A stretch of 64,000 nt of DNA from Theodoxus fluviatilis (GCA_034096865.1 JAWQFJ010001795.1:221236-285235); one strand, 5' to 3'. Shown: positions 1 to 11,348, counted from the first letter of the stretch. The notes: a model not told the origin generated them from the sequence alone. Numbers and translations are program-made.

Positions 1-382
1 GGGGGATATGGCAGTGCCTATAGGGCTGGAGTAAAGCAGTTCTTTTCTAAATACATAATTATTTTCATATCAAAGGTACACATGTTGGGTATTAAAAACT
101 GTAAAGATAAAAATTTTTAAACCTTCTGTTGCCATGGAAACCTTCCAAGATGGCCGCCACATGCAATATATTTAAAAATACAAAACTCAAAAACTACAAC
201 TCATAACTACACCATTTTTTTTATTCAGCAAGATACACATCAACTCAAACTTTTTACAGAAGGGCATCAATTTATATGCAGTCTAACCAATTTTCTGAAT
301 TTGAGGTCCACTATCCCATAAGCTATGCCGTGAAAACCCTGTTTCCCAGACACATTTTAGACAATTACAACAAGAAGAATGG

Positions 383-724
383 GAAAATATCAATATTGTT
401 CTGTAAGAATGAAGGAAACATAAGAAAGAATAAGACCTGTAAATTGCAGGGCTGTATCATGCTTCCCTTTTTTTCCTTGTATTTTCAAATATAGCAAAAA
501 CCGTATTTTGAGAAACCAAGGAAAACAAGATTAAATGTCCTAGTATTCAATAATCAAACTTCCCCAGTCATATGGCATTGCTGCCCCTCATTTTGAAACA
601 TATGAACAACCTCCACAGCTAATATCTAGACAAAATCTTTCCTGAAACTATTTATAAAAAATTACAGACACTATAAAACCGAGTTGGACAAAACGCAAAA
701 TAAATGCTTATCAGCACAATGACT
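383..724. repeat. Direct repeat copy 1 inside transposon
   Basis: About 340 bp closely match 776-1114, with scattered substitutions and small indels. Shared landmarks are GAATGAAGGAAACATAAG, GGGCTGTATCATG and ATGCTTATCAGCACAATGACT. No coding potential is evident. It occupies the place where the transposase catalytic region would be expected. Confidence 0.85.
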
Positions 725-775
725 GATTAGACTGAAGAAATCAACTGGATGAAGAAATACAGCAGATTCTTGCAT

Positions 776-1114
776 GAAAATCTCAATATTATTCTGTAAT
801 AATGAAGGAAACATAAGAAAGAATAAGACCTGTAAATTTCAGGGCTGTATCATGTCCCCTTTTTTCCCTTGTATTTTCAAATATAGTAAAAACCGTATTT
901 TGAGAAATCAAGGAAAAAAGATTCAATGTCCTAGTATTCAATAATCAAACTTCTCCAGTCATATGGCATTGCTGGCCCCTCATTATGAAACTTGAACAAC
1001 CTCCACAGCTAATATCTAGACAAAATCTTTCCTGAAACTATTTATAAAAAATTACAGACACTTCAAAACCGAGTTGGACAAAATGCAAAATAAATGCTTA
1101 TCAGCACAATGACT
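776..1114. repeat. Direct repeat copy 2 inside transposon
   Basis: Second copy of the repeat at 383-724. Its end at 1114 coincides with the point where transposase homology stops, which suggests that the duplication and the loss of the transposase 3' part arose together. Confidence 0.85.
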
Positions 1115-1274
1115 CTTTTGTGCCAGGTCCCATCATAAGATACACTAATGTCTATGATGGGAATCTCTCCTCCAACAAGACTCTCCTGAAGATCTTCATC
1201 AGTTGCTGAGTAGGCCTCTCTGACAGCAGCAGCAGCCCACTCCAGGACCTCTGCACCCTCCTGAACTTCAACTT
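1115..1274 (-). pseudogene. Mutator-like transposase, second exon, truncated
   Basis: An acceptor TTTGCAG precedes 1274, and the split Glu codon keeps the frame of the upstream exon. The translation includes EVLEWAAAAVREAY and ends with DISVSYDGTWHKR. The sequence D-I-S-V-S-Y-D-G-T-W is the most recognisable motif of this transposase family and carries its first conserved acidic residue. In intact members an R-G-H type sequence and the rest of the catalytic domain follow. Here homology stops at the breakpoint of a direct duplication at 1114/1115, and no open frame with the remaining catalytic residues exists between 1 and 1114. The element is therefore probably non-autonomous. Confidence 0.72.
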
Positions 1275-1476
1275 CTGCAAATTACAAGACATGGACTAAA
1301 TATATGATCATATTCATAAATACTAACTGAAAACAAAGCTTAGATGACTGCAATAATCAATTCATAGGAAGCAGTATTCATGGATTTAGAATCATGTCAG
1401 AATGCGACAAAATACCAATAATTATACACAGATCAATGTAAGAAATTTTATTGAGCAAGATGATTGTTTTTCTTAC

Positions 1477-2202
1477 CTGTCAGTAGCCGATCGTGGCGCT
1501 GGAAGGTCTTCTTGTGCATTCCTGGCAATCTGAAGATGGTGCTGAATTTCTCTCGAACCCGATGGCCTGTCCCAACCACATGACTAAACAGAGTCATCAG
1601 TCTGTTGACTTCAAATGCCACGTTCTTCTTTGTGAACCCTCCCACTCTTGGAGAACTCAGTTCATCGGCTCTGAAGGGGCATTTGTGACACAGGAGCTCC
1701 AATTTAGTGGAAAATCCTTGATTTCCACCTTCACAGATGCCTACTTCCAGTTGATTTTCAAAACATTCTGGGCAAGGAACTTGTGCCAGCAGTTTCGTCA
1801 ACTGATCCACGTGGGAAATCAGCCACTTCTGAGACTGAGCATCTCCACAGGCAGTGTCTGCACTTCTGCTTGCTGCTATTTCTAATTTCTTCCAAGATGC
1901 AGAAACCGAAGTTGATTCACTAATTCCAGCTTGGGAAGTGGATGGAAACGGTTCTTGAGTTGCACAATCAGCCGACGAAGTGGATGGGACTGGAGAATCT
2001 GTTGTTGACATCGGTGCAGGAGGGGAAATAACTGATCGCTCGTGCCGTGAAAAATCAGTTGACATCGGCGCAGGAGTTGAAATAACCGATCACTCGTGTC
2101 GTGGAGAATCAGTTGACATCGTGCAGGAGGTAGATCCTGCCGTTTTGCAGCCCTGGCAGCTTCTAACTGCCTGCTCCTAAGCAGTTTTCCTTTCCTCGGC
2201 AT
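1477..2202 (-). pseudogene. Mutator-like transposase, first exon, disrupted
   Basis: A start at 2202 gives MPRKGKLLRSRQLEAARAAK, a basic N-terminus typical of transposases. The main frame, 2065 down to the donor at 1476/1475, contains a Cys pair CPEC, a later CHKC, then SPRVGGF and NVAFEVNRLMTLF, the layout of the N-terminal domain of metazoan Mutator-like transposases. The two parts are out of frame. They are joined by a short repeat with unit core PAPMSTD in which the first copy lacks one base (2116-2120) and has TGA where the second copy has CGA. The exon ends ACAG|GTAAG and continues in phase into 1274. The 5' part therefore looks broken, unless the real start is the internal Met at 2065. 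Confidence 0.7.
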
Positions 2203-2737
2203 TTGGCTTCTTCAGTGCACCAAAATCACAATAACAATACACGCGAAGAGCCACGAATAGATTCCACGATCAACCTGAGGCGCCATGTTGTCGTCATGCA
2301 GTGGAGAATTGTGGGAGGAATCCTAAGCTTCTGATTGGTCCACGTGACCATTTCCTTTGTTCCCATGCAAAATAGGCTCTCCTATTCAGGTCAACTGCGC
2401 TATATCGAGTTAGTATAGAGGAGTTCTCTCCCTTGCAGTATTCTCCTAATGGAAAGAGCTACAAAATGATACCAAACATGTCGGCATTCAAGCTTCGATC
2501 GTGTATGTTGTCAAGTGGAAAACAACGACACCGTCAGCTCCAAAAATCAAATAAACAATTTATTTCGGTGACAGGTAGTGTACATTTTAAGATTTTATAA
2601 ATATTTTCGAGCACATTTCACACTTATAACGACCAGCACTGGTTAGTAGGATGGTTATGCAATTCTAATCTGCAATAATCCCGACATCGACGAAAATCAA
2701 GAAAATAGTGAGTTTGCACTGCCGTATCCCCCCTTAA

Positions 2738-3654
2738 GACGCTGCAGTTTGTATACTTGTTATGTAATGTCCGATGATGGCACAATGTCTGATGATGGCA
2801 CAAGATGAATTAAGGTTCAGTTTACCTCAGCAATTCTTATGTCTACTTTGCCATAGTAGCAATCTTGTCTGACCAATCAGGCTGCAGAACAAGACCGAAG
2901 CTGCATCGTGACTGGTTAGATAAAACCGCTAACTAGTATGGCAAAGGTGAAAGCATTGCTCATTGAAAGCAGGCTTCAACATAGAAAACCATTACACAAG
3001 GTGCCTGTTTTACTGAGGTAAGTGTAACAATAGTAATGGTGCAGCTAAACAATTGTCGTCTCTATTTTTCTCCTATTCAGACCTCCCTTCAGATAGTTGT
3101 TAATAATAGATCCACCGCATCTTCTAATGCATTTTGTAAAAGGCAAATAACAAGGGAAAAGTCAAGACTTGATTTCTTCTTACTCCAACCCGCTCTACTA
3201 ATGTTCATGATCAATTGCCTTCCATAGCCTCCAAAGGCTGAGAAGCCATAACATTTTCTGAGTAGGGATGAAAAATGGAGATTACTTATGAAGGAAAGTA
3301 TAAGAACATTGTCCTTCAAGAGAATGCCAGAGTGAGAAGAGAGAGAGAGAGGGGGAAAAAAGTGGACGAGCACACTCACACTTTCCTCCATGGCATATGG
3401 CAGGGTTCCTTCCTCTCCAGTGGAACCAGGCAGAGGAATGACCTGGCTTTCGGCAGACGCTGAAGCCCTGCACAGTCAAGAAGCAAAATCCATCACACCT
3501 GACATGCACTGCTGTGGTCTACAAGGTCAGGCTCAAGTTGCCAGGGAAAGGTTTCATCAAACTGAGTCCGTCCCAGCAACGTTATCTGAGATCAGTGCTC
3601 CATATACTCTGCTGCTGCAAGTCTGGAATGGGCCTGCAGAGCCATCTCCAGTGC
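2738..3654. other. Intergenic, no gene recognised
   Basis: No exon with convincing splice sites or known domain was seen. Short open frames around 3390-3620 on both strands lack any recognisable motif. There is a small direct repeat near 2768-2803 (TGATGATGGCACAA twice). Confidence 0.5.
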
Positions 3655-5327
3655 CACAGACAGACAGATGTACAGCTCCACAGACAGACACATGTACAGC
3701 TCCACAGACACTAACAGTTGTACAGGTTTACAGACACAGACAGATATACAGCTCCACACACTGACAGATGTACAGCTCCACAGACAGACAGATGTACAGC
3801 TCCACAGACAGACAGATATACAGCTCCACACACTGACAGATGTACAGCTCCACAGACACTGACAGATGTACAGCTCCACAGACAGACAGATGTACAGCTC
3901 CACAGACATTAACAGATGTACAGCTCCACAGACAGACAGATGTACAGCTCCACAGACAGACAGATGTACAGCTCCACAGACAGACAGATGTACAGTTCCA
4001 CAGACAGACACACGTACAGCTCCACAGACACTAACAGTTGTACAGGTTTACAGACACAGACAGATATACAGCTCCACAGACACTGACAGATGTACAGCTC
4101 CACAGACACTGACAGATATACAGCTCCACAGACAGACAGATATACAGCTTCACAGACACTGACAGATATACACCTCCACAGACACTAACAGTTGTACAGG
4201 TTTACAGACACAGACAGATATACAGCTCCACAGACAGACAGATATACAGCTCCACAGACAGACAGATGTACAGCTCCACAGACACAGACAGATGTACAGC
4301 TCCACAGACACAGACAGATATACAGCTCCACAGACACAGACAGATATACAGCTCCATAGACACACGTACAGCTCCATAGACACATGTACAGCTCCACAGA
4401 CACATGTACAGCTCCACAGACACAGACAGATATACAGGTCCACAGACACATGTACAGCTCCACAGACACAGACAGATATACAGCTCCACAGACACAGACA
4501 GATATACAGCTCCACAGACACAGACAGATGTACAGCTCCACAGACACAGACAGATGTACAGCTCCACAGACACAGACAGATATACAGCTCCACAGACACA
4601 GACAGATATACAGCTCCATAGACACAGACAGATGTACAGCTCCACAGACACAGACAGATATACAGCTCCACAGACACAGACAGATATACAGCTCCACAGA
4701 CACAGACAGATATACAGCTCCATAGACACAGACAGATATACAGCTCCATAGACACAGACAGATGTACAGCTCCACAGACACAGACAGATATACAGCTCCA
4801 CAGACACAGACAGATATACAGCTCCACAGACACACAGATATACAGCTCCACAGACACAGACAGATATACAGCTCCACAGACACAGACAGATGTACAGCTC
4901 CACAGACACAGACAGATATACAGCTCCACAGACAGACAGATATACAGCTCCACAGACACAGACAGATGTACAGCTCCATAGACACAGACAGATATACAGC
5001 TCCATAGACACAGACAGATGTACAACTCCACAGACACAGACAGATGTACAGGTCCACAGACACAGACACATGTACAGCTCCACAGACACATGTACAGCTC
5101 CACAGACACAGACAGATGTACAGCTCCACAGACACTGACAGATGTACAGCTGCACAGACACTGACAGATGTACAGCTCCACAGACAGACAGATGTACAGC
5201 TCCACAGACACATGTACAGCTCCACAGACACAGACAGATGTACAGCTCCACAGACACTGACACATGTACAGCTCCGCAGACACTGACACATGTACAGCTC
5301 CGCAGACACAGACAGATGTACAGCTCA
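3655..5327. repeat. 24-26 bp minisatellite, TACAGCTCCACAGACA type
   Basis: About 1.7 kb of tandem units such as TACAGCTCCACAGACAGACA followed by GATG (24 bp) and a 26 bp form with an extra CA, plus shorter 18-20 bp variants. Units differ mainly in the number of CAGA steps and in GATG versus GATA. The long open frames on both strands rich in VELYICLSV or QLHRHRQ are translations of the repeat and are not genes. Confidence 0.97.
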
Positions 5328-6512
5328 GGTCATTCTTGAAATCTGGGGCACGTTGCATAGACGCGAGGAAAGCCAAGATCCTGCAAGGCATAGGCCAGTG
5401 TCAACATATGTCAACAAGCTGAAAGCAGATGTAAAGGCAATGTAAATGCTGCTTGGGGCTGGCTGTGCAGGTGCTACTGGAGCAGGCCCCGAAACCACAA
5501 CGACCGCAGCATTCTAGCTGATGAGGGAGGTATGCCACTCTAGACACATGTTGACATCGGCCTATGCCTCGCAGGACCTTGTGCCTATGCAACGCAGCCC
5601 AGGAGACAACCATATTTGTCTGCAAGGGCAGTCATCAACTCTGCATCTTTCAAAACGCAGGTGCCCACTAGGGTCTTCACTGAATCATGCAGTCATTGCA
5701 CATTGATGACAAGGATAACTGAAAGGCCATACGCCTAATCCCATGCGAAGCTGGGCATTGATTGGTCACAAGACTATACTCGTTACATGCGGTTTTCTGT
5801 TGATTGGTTACCAATAAATTGGACTCACTTTATCATTGCATGTTGCATTTAGATACCAATCTATTTCTATATCAGACTCAGACGTATCTTTCTGAAAAAC
5901 TTATTCTCTTGCAATCTGTGAGCGTGTAGAACTGTTGTGGCCAAATATCCATGACACCAAATTTCTCAATGGCCAATCAGCACAACTGAGCTATATGAGA
6001 GTATAATCAAGGAGTTCGTCTTTATCATCATTGAGCTAATGGCACTCAACTATTTTAAACAACCAATCAGCGAACAGCTTTGCCTAGGATTTATCATGGT
6101 CAAGTTGGACATCTATTGTCCCACAATGTTAGAATTGTTCCTTGCTGTCAGCGAAGGTGTGGACTAGCTCTGAAGTTTGCCTACTGGATTTCATTGTTCT
6201 AAATGTCACAGCTGTCACAAGAATGGCATGTGACCTCTACATGTAGAACAATGAATTTCAGAAGGAAAACATAGTGGAAGCAGCTGGGACTTAGCTGGCA
6301 GCATGGGAAAGTATGGCAGCAAGGAGTGGCTGTATGGAACATTATAAATTAACTCTTTATCAATCTATGCTAGATGGAGTCCTTTCCTCAAAATCTATTT
6401 ATTTTGAAAAAGAAAGTAATTGCACAACAAATCTATGGTTTTACTAGCATTTTCACAATGATACATTATTATTCAGTGACAAATGTAGAACAACACACAA
6501 CTACACAGTATA
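5328..6512. other. Unannotated intergenic or intronic sequence
   Basis: About 1.2 kb of AT-leaning unique sequence. No exon of the minus-strand gene to the right could be recognised here, although at least one further downstream exon is required because exon 7479-7657 ends in an open phase. Several GATTGGT/ACCAATC (CCAAT-box-like) words occur around 5758-6065, without further support for a promoter. Confidence 0.4.
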
Positions 6513-7382
6513 ACAAGAAGGGCAATGCCCATACGACTCACATGCTTGACCTTGACCTTTATATGACCTTGACCTTCAGGTGACATTCAAGGTCAAGGTC
6601 AAACAACTAAACCTACCAATGACATCATACACAAAGAAATGCTCTACACATGTTTCCTACCAAAATACATGTGACCTTGACCCAAGGTCAAGGTCATCCA
6701 AGGTCATGCAACACAAAGCTGTCAATTCAAGACATAGAAAGCACAATGGTGCTTATTGGCACTTTCTACCATGAGATATAGTCACTTTTAGTGGTTCACT
6801 ACCCCATTTTGGTCACATTTCATAAGGGTCAAAGTGACCTTGACCTTGATGATATGTGACGAAATGTGTCTCATGATGAAAGTATAACATGTGCCCCACA
6901 TAATTATTAAGTTTGAAACAGTTATCTTCCATAGTTCAGGGTCAAGGTCACTTCAAAATATGTATACAATCCAACTTTGAAGAGCTCCTGTGACCTTGAC
7001 GCAAGGTCAACCAAACTGGTATCAAAAGATAGGGCTTGCTTTGACCTATATACCACTTGTAGCTAAGGTCGCCATTCTCAATAACGTGGGAGAAAATTGG
7101 GAAAATGTGAAAAATGACTGTTTTTGAGACCACATTTATGGCTCCTGTGACCTTGACCTTGAAGCAAGGTCAAGTCACTATGTATGTTTTTTGAGGCCTT
7201 GTCATCATACACCATCATGCCACATTTGGTGTTGATAGACTTAATAGTCTCCGAGAAAAATCCAACGTTTAAGTTTTTTACGGACGGACGGACGGACGCC
7301 CGCCCGGACGGACGGACGCCCGGACGGACGGACGACACGGCTCAGTACATAGACTCACTTTTGCTTCGCATGTGAGTCAAAA
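6513..7382. mobile_element. Dispersed repeat rich in AGGTCA half-sites, copy 1
   Basis: This segment is present again in opposite orientation at 35854-37027, so it is an interspersed element. The word GACTCACATGC occurs near its left end (6537-6547) and inverted near its right end (7365-7378), giving short inverted ends. Between them are many TGACCTTGACC/AAGGTCA words, a TGTCATCATACACCATCATG segment and a (GGAC)n tract at 7281-7335. No coding frame is convincing. It is probably a non-autonomous DNA element. Confidence 0.8.
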
Positions 7383-7478
7383 AAGTGGCATCAACACCAT
7401 ACTCAGCACCAACTGTATTTGGTAGTAAATACATCGCTTGCCATGAGTACAAGAAAACAAAGGCAGAAAATATCTTAC

Positions 7479-7657
7479 TGTGCTTTCTTCAAGAAGGACG
7501 GCATTCGAACATTCTCAGCTTCCTCCTCGTTGCTGGTCAGTGAGGCTCCAATGCTTTCTTTGAGCACCTCTTCAATGGGGGGAGTCGTGTCACACACAGG
7601 CAGCTTGGCCTTGGTGGAACCAACCTCTGAGGATTTCTCTGTCTTGGAGGCTGCTTG
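7479..7657 (-). CDS. MDC1: MDC1-like, last exon seen
   Basis: Acceptor TTCCAG precedes 7657, and the exon starts in phase 0 with QAASKTEKSSEVGSTKAKLP, which continues directly from the previous exon (ESTVQ). About 59 residues follow, including an acidic stretch SNEEEAENVR and the end FLKKA. The donor is ACA|GTAAGA, leaving phase 2, so at least one more exon must lie further left. None was recognised in 1-7478. The sequence is Ser/Thr- and Glu-rich and probably disordered. The exon is supported mainly by splice sites, phase and composition. Confidence 0.55.
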
Positions 7658-7929
7658 CTGGAACACACAGCAGTGCCAAGTAAGACTAGATCTCATCCAC
7701 ACAGCAGGGCAGGGAAATGCGTGTGGGAGAGGTGTGGTTCGGTCTAAATAAATTGACTTTGTCCCCAAGCCCCTCAATGGCCCATGGCTGCTTGAGGCCA
7801 TCTCCAGTGGACTTACAAAGGATCACACACATCCCAGTAGGAAGTCTCCATATATTGTACATACATTAACAGTCCTGCCTGAACTGCAGATTTTGCAATG
7901 TGAAGTCTACTTTCCATTATACATAGACA

Positions 7930-9262
7930 CATTCTTACATTTCCACTGTGGATTCTGCATTATGAAATCTCCCTACACTGTACACACACACATCCCTACA
8001 GTTCGACCTGCACTGTGGATTCTGCATTATGAAATCTCCCTACACTGTACACACACACATCCCTACAGTTCGACCTGCACTGTGCATTCTGCATTATGAA
8101 ATCTCCCTACACTGTACACACACACATCCATACAGTTCAACCTGCACTGTGGATTCTGCATTATGAAATCTCCCTACACTGTACACACACACATCCCTAC
8201 AGTTTGACCTGCACTGTGAAATCTCCCTACACTGTACACACACACATCCCTACAGTTTGACCTGCACTGTGGATTCTGCATTATGAAATCTCCCTACACT
8301 GTACACACACACATCCCTACAGTTCGACCTGCACTGTGCATTCTGCATTATGAAATCTCCCTACACTGTACACACACACATCCCTACAGTTTGACCTGCA
8401 CTGTGGATTCTGCATTATGAAATCTCCCTACACTGTACACACACACATCCCTACAGTTTGACCTGCACTGTGGATTCTGCATTATGAAATCTCCCTACAC
8501 TGTACACACACACATCTCTACAGTTTGACCTGCACTGTGGATTCTGCATTATGAAATCTCCCTACACTGTACACACACACATCCCTACAGTTCGACCTGC
8601 ACTGTGCATTCTGCATTATGAAATCTCCCTACACTGTACACACACACATCTCTACAGTTCGACCTGCACTGTGGATTCTGCACTGTGAAATCTCCCTACA
8701 CTGTACACACACACATCTCTACAGTTCGACCTGCACTGTGCATTCTGCATTATGAAATCTCCCTACACTGTACACACACACATCTCTACAGTTCGACCTG
8801 CACTGTGGATTCTGCACTGTGAAATCTCCCTACACTGTACACACACACATCTCTACAGTTTGATCTGCACTGTGCATTCTGAAATCTCCCTACACTGCAC
8901 ACACACACATCTCTACAGTTCGACCTGCACTGTGGATTCTGCACTGTGAAATCTCCCTACACTGTACACACACACATCTCTACAGTTCGACCTGCACTGT
9001 GAAATCTCCCTACACTGTACACACACACATCCCTACAGTTCGACCTGCACTGTGAAATCTCCCTACACTGTACACACACACATCCCTACAGTTCGACCTG
9101 CACTGTGAAATCTCCCTACACTGTACACACACACATCCCTACAGTTTGACCTCCACTGTGGATTCTGCATTATGAAATCTCCCTACACTGTACACACACA
9201 CATCCCTACAGTTCGACCTGCACTGTGAAATCTCCCTACACTGTACACACACACATCTCTAT
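7930..9262. repeat. 67 bp intronic minisatellite carrying a copy of the exon end
   Basis: Tandem units of 67 bp, with shorter forms lacking GATTCTGCATTAT, fill almost the whole intron between exons 7657-7479 and 10667-9271. Each contains TCCCTACACTGTACACACAC and CGACCTGCACTGTGGATTCT. The second part aligns with the real exon/intron junction at 9262-9290, so the repeat unit includes about 19 bp of exon and a decoy of the 5' splice site. About twenty copies are visible. Confidence 0.93.
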
Positions 9263-9270
9263 AGTCCTAC

Positions 9271-10667
9271 CTGCACAGTGGATTCTGCAGCAGCAGCAGC
9301 AGCAGCTGTCTTCCTCCCACGCCTTCCCTTTGGTTCATCGGCACCAGAGGTCTTCACATTGGCTTCAGCATCATCACTCTTGGCAGTGGAATAGGCCTGC
9401 AGGTAGGTTGGAGGTTTCCTGGACCTCCGCCCACGGTCTGGGGCTGGCTGCTCCTCTATTGGGGAGGCGTTCTTGAAGAGGCTCCGCTTCCTGTCGGGTC
9501 TGCCAGAAACCTCTGCTGTCTCCAACAAGTCTGCAGGAACCGTGGCGTCAGCAGCGGTGGAGTGACTCGCTCGCTCATCGGCTTCAGGAACAGTGGCATG
9601 CAGGTCTTTTCGCTGCTTGATCACTGGCGATGCCTGAGCCAAGTCTGCTCCAAGAGTTGCGTCTCCTCCCACCATCAGAGTAGCATCATCTCTCTCTGGC
9701 AGCACGAGAGTTGCGTCTCCTCCCACCATTAGAGTAGCATCATCTCTCTCTGGCAGCACGAGAGTTTCTGCAGCTGCAGAGGGTGACTCCCCTCCCCTTC
9801 CAACATCACTAGTTGTCTCCCCTCCTCTCCCAACATCACTAGTTGTCTCCCCTCCTCTCCCAACATCACTAGTTGTCTCCTTTTCCTCAGTTCCTGGAAA
9901 TTCTCTGACCATATGGGTAGGTGCTTTGGAGTAGGAGTCCTTCTCTGGGCATGCTCTATCATCATCCATCTTTCCAACTTCCGAAACAGGAAGCGTTGCA
10001 TCTTCTGCTATGGGCAGGGTTTCAGGCTGGGCTCTCCCCCGTCCCCGTCTTCCCTGTCTCCCCGTTTCAGAAGGTGCTTCCTCCTCTGCCACAGGCACTG
10101 TAGCATCTGAGGTGGTCACGGTTTCCTGTCCGGCTCTTCCTCGTCGTCCTCTCTTCACAGGGCCTTCTGCAGCCTTGGATTCACCAGCTGGCAGGTTGTC
10201 AACGGCAACTGTCTGGTCAGAAATAACCAGGGTGGCATTGCCTTGCGCCAGGGTCTCAGAAACGTTTTTTTTCTGGTGGGATTCTGGAACTTCTGCCTCC
10301 TCCATGAGGACTGTGGGAGGGGGCTGGGCGGCAGCAGTGCTGCTTGTTGGAGATGCCTCCCTCCCTCCTGCAGCTCTACCCCCTCTCCCCTGGCCCCGAC
10401 CCCTCCCCCGACCTCTCCCCCTGCCTGCTGCTGCAGAGTCGTCGTCAATAGCAACAGTCGCATCAAACACTTGGGTGGTATCTTCATCTCTGTGAGGTGA
10501 TGCCTTCTGTGCATCTTTCCTCTGTTCCCCTTTCTCCTCCTTGGTGGAGATTGGCACAGTGGCAGCAACTGGAGCCGTACTGCCTACTGGAAGTGTGCTG
10601 TCAGCATCCCCAGCCGCAGTCTTGGCAGCGCTCTCCTCCAGAGACTCCGGCTCTGGAGAGGACATCT
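9271..10667 (-). CDS. MDC1: MDC1-like, large repeat exon (DAT[LV] region)
   Basis: The largest exon, 1397 bp and 465 codons. It begins after acceptor CCTTACAG, completing a Glu codon, and ends ESTVQ at donor CAG|GTAGGA. The translation opens EMSSPEPESLEESAAK. It contains one TQVF motif (DEDTTQVFDATVAID), a GR/RG run (GRGRGRGRGRGQGRGGR), basic AT-hook-like patches (KRGRRGRA, DRGRRSRKPP, KGRRGRK), three copies of GGETTSDVGR, and two 18-residue units of DATLVLPERDDATLMVGG. Around eleven [DE]-x-T-[LV] motifs occur. A poly-Ala run from GCA/GCT repeats lies near the 3' end. Vertebrate MDC1 also has a long disordered repeat region, but the unit here differs from the human PST repeat. It is presumably nuclear and disordered. 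Confidence 0.75.
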
Positions 10668-10689
10668 CTGTAAGGAATGATGGGGGAAA

Positions 10690-11348
10690 TGCAAATGTAG
10701 TTCCTAGTGATGTGATATTGCTCAACAACCTCTGCAGACATCTATATATAGTAAATGGTAGTTCCTAGTGATGTGATATTGCTCTGCAGACATCTATATA
10801 TAGTAAATGGTAGTTCCTAGTGATGTGATATTGCTCAACAACCTCTGCAGACGTCTATATATAGTAAATGGTAGTTCCTAGTGATGTGATATTGCTCTAC
10901 AACCTCTGCAGACGTCTATATATAGTAAATGGTAGTTCCTAGTGATGTGATATTGCTCTACAACCTCTGCAGACGTCTATATATAGTAAATGGTAGTTCC
11001 TAGTGATGTGATATTGCTCTACAACCTCTGCAGACATCTATATATAGTAAATGGTAGTTCCTAGTGATGTGATATTGCTCAACAACCTCTGCAGACATCT
11101 ATATATAGTAAATGGTAGTTCCTAGTGATGTGATATTGCTCTACAACCTCTGCAGACGTCTATATATAGTAAATGGTAGTTCCTAGTGATGTGATATTGC
11201 TCTACAACCTCTGCAGACGTCTATATATAGTAAATGGTAGTTCCTAGTGATGTGATATTGCTCTACAACCTCTGCAGACGTCTATATATAGTAAATGGTA
11301 GTTCCTAGTGATGTGATATTGCTCTACAACCTCTGCAGACGTCTATAT
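10690..11348. repeat. 61 bp intronic minisatellite
   Basis: About eleven units of 61 bp, with one 52 bp form, containing TCTATATATAGTAAATGGTA and GTTCCTAGTGATGTGATATT, followed by GCTCTACAACCTCTGCAGAC. It starts about 20 bp from the acceptor of the large MDC1-like exon. Copies differ only at a few positions (ACAT/ACGT, CTC(T/A)ACAA), so expansion looks recent. Confidence 0.95.

Larger units (their letters stand above)
1..2733 (-). mobile_element. DNA transposon with TIRs, TTAA at right end, damaged transposase
   Basis: The window opens with GGGGGATATGGCAGTGC, and the reverse complement of 2717-2733 reads GGGGGATACGGCAGTGC, so the ends form inverted repeats with one mismatch. The right end has a sixth G and is followed by TTAA (2734-2737). 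The left TTAA would lie just outside the window. Inside are two minus-strand exons of a transposase of the family databases call Mutator-like. TTAA target sites are known for the Kolobok and piggyBac superfamilies, whereas classical Mutator elements duplicate 9-11 bp, so the superfamily is left open. The part that should encode the catalytic core is missing or replaced by a duplication. A second element at 21540-23065 has similar ends. Confidence 0.75.

Noticed and set aside
4150..5391. Minus-strand frames rich in VELYICLCLWSC
   Set aside because: Translations of the 24-26 bp TACAGCTCCACAGACA array.
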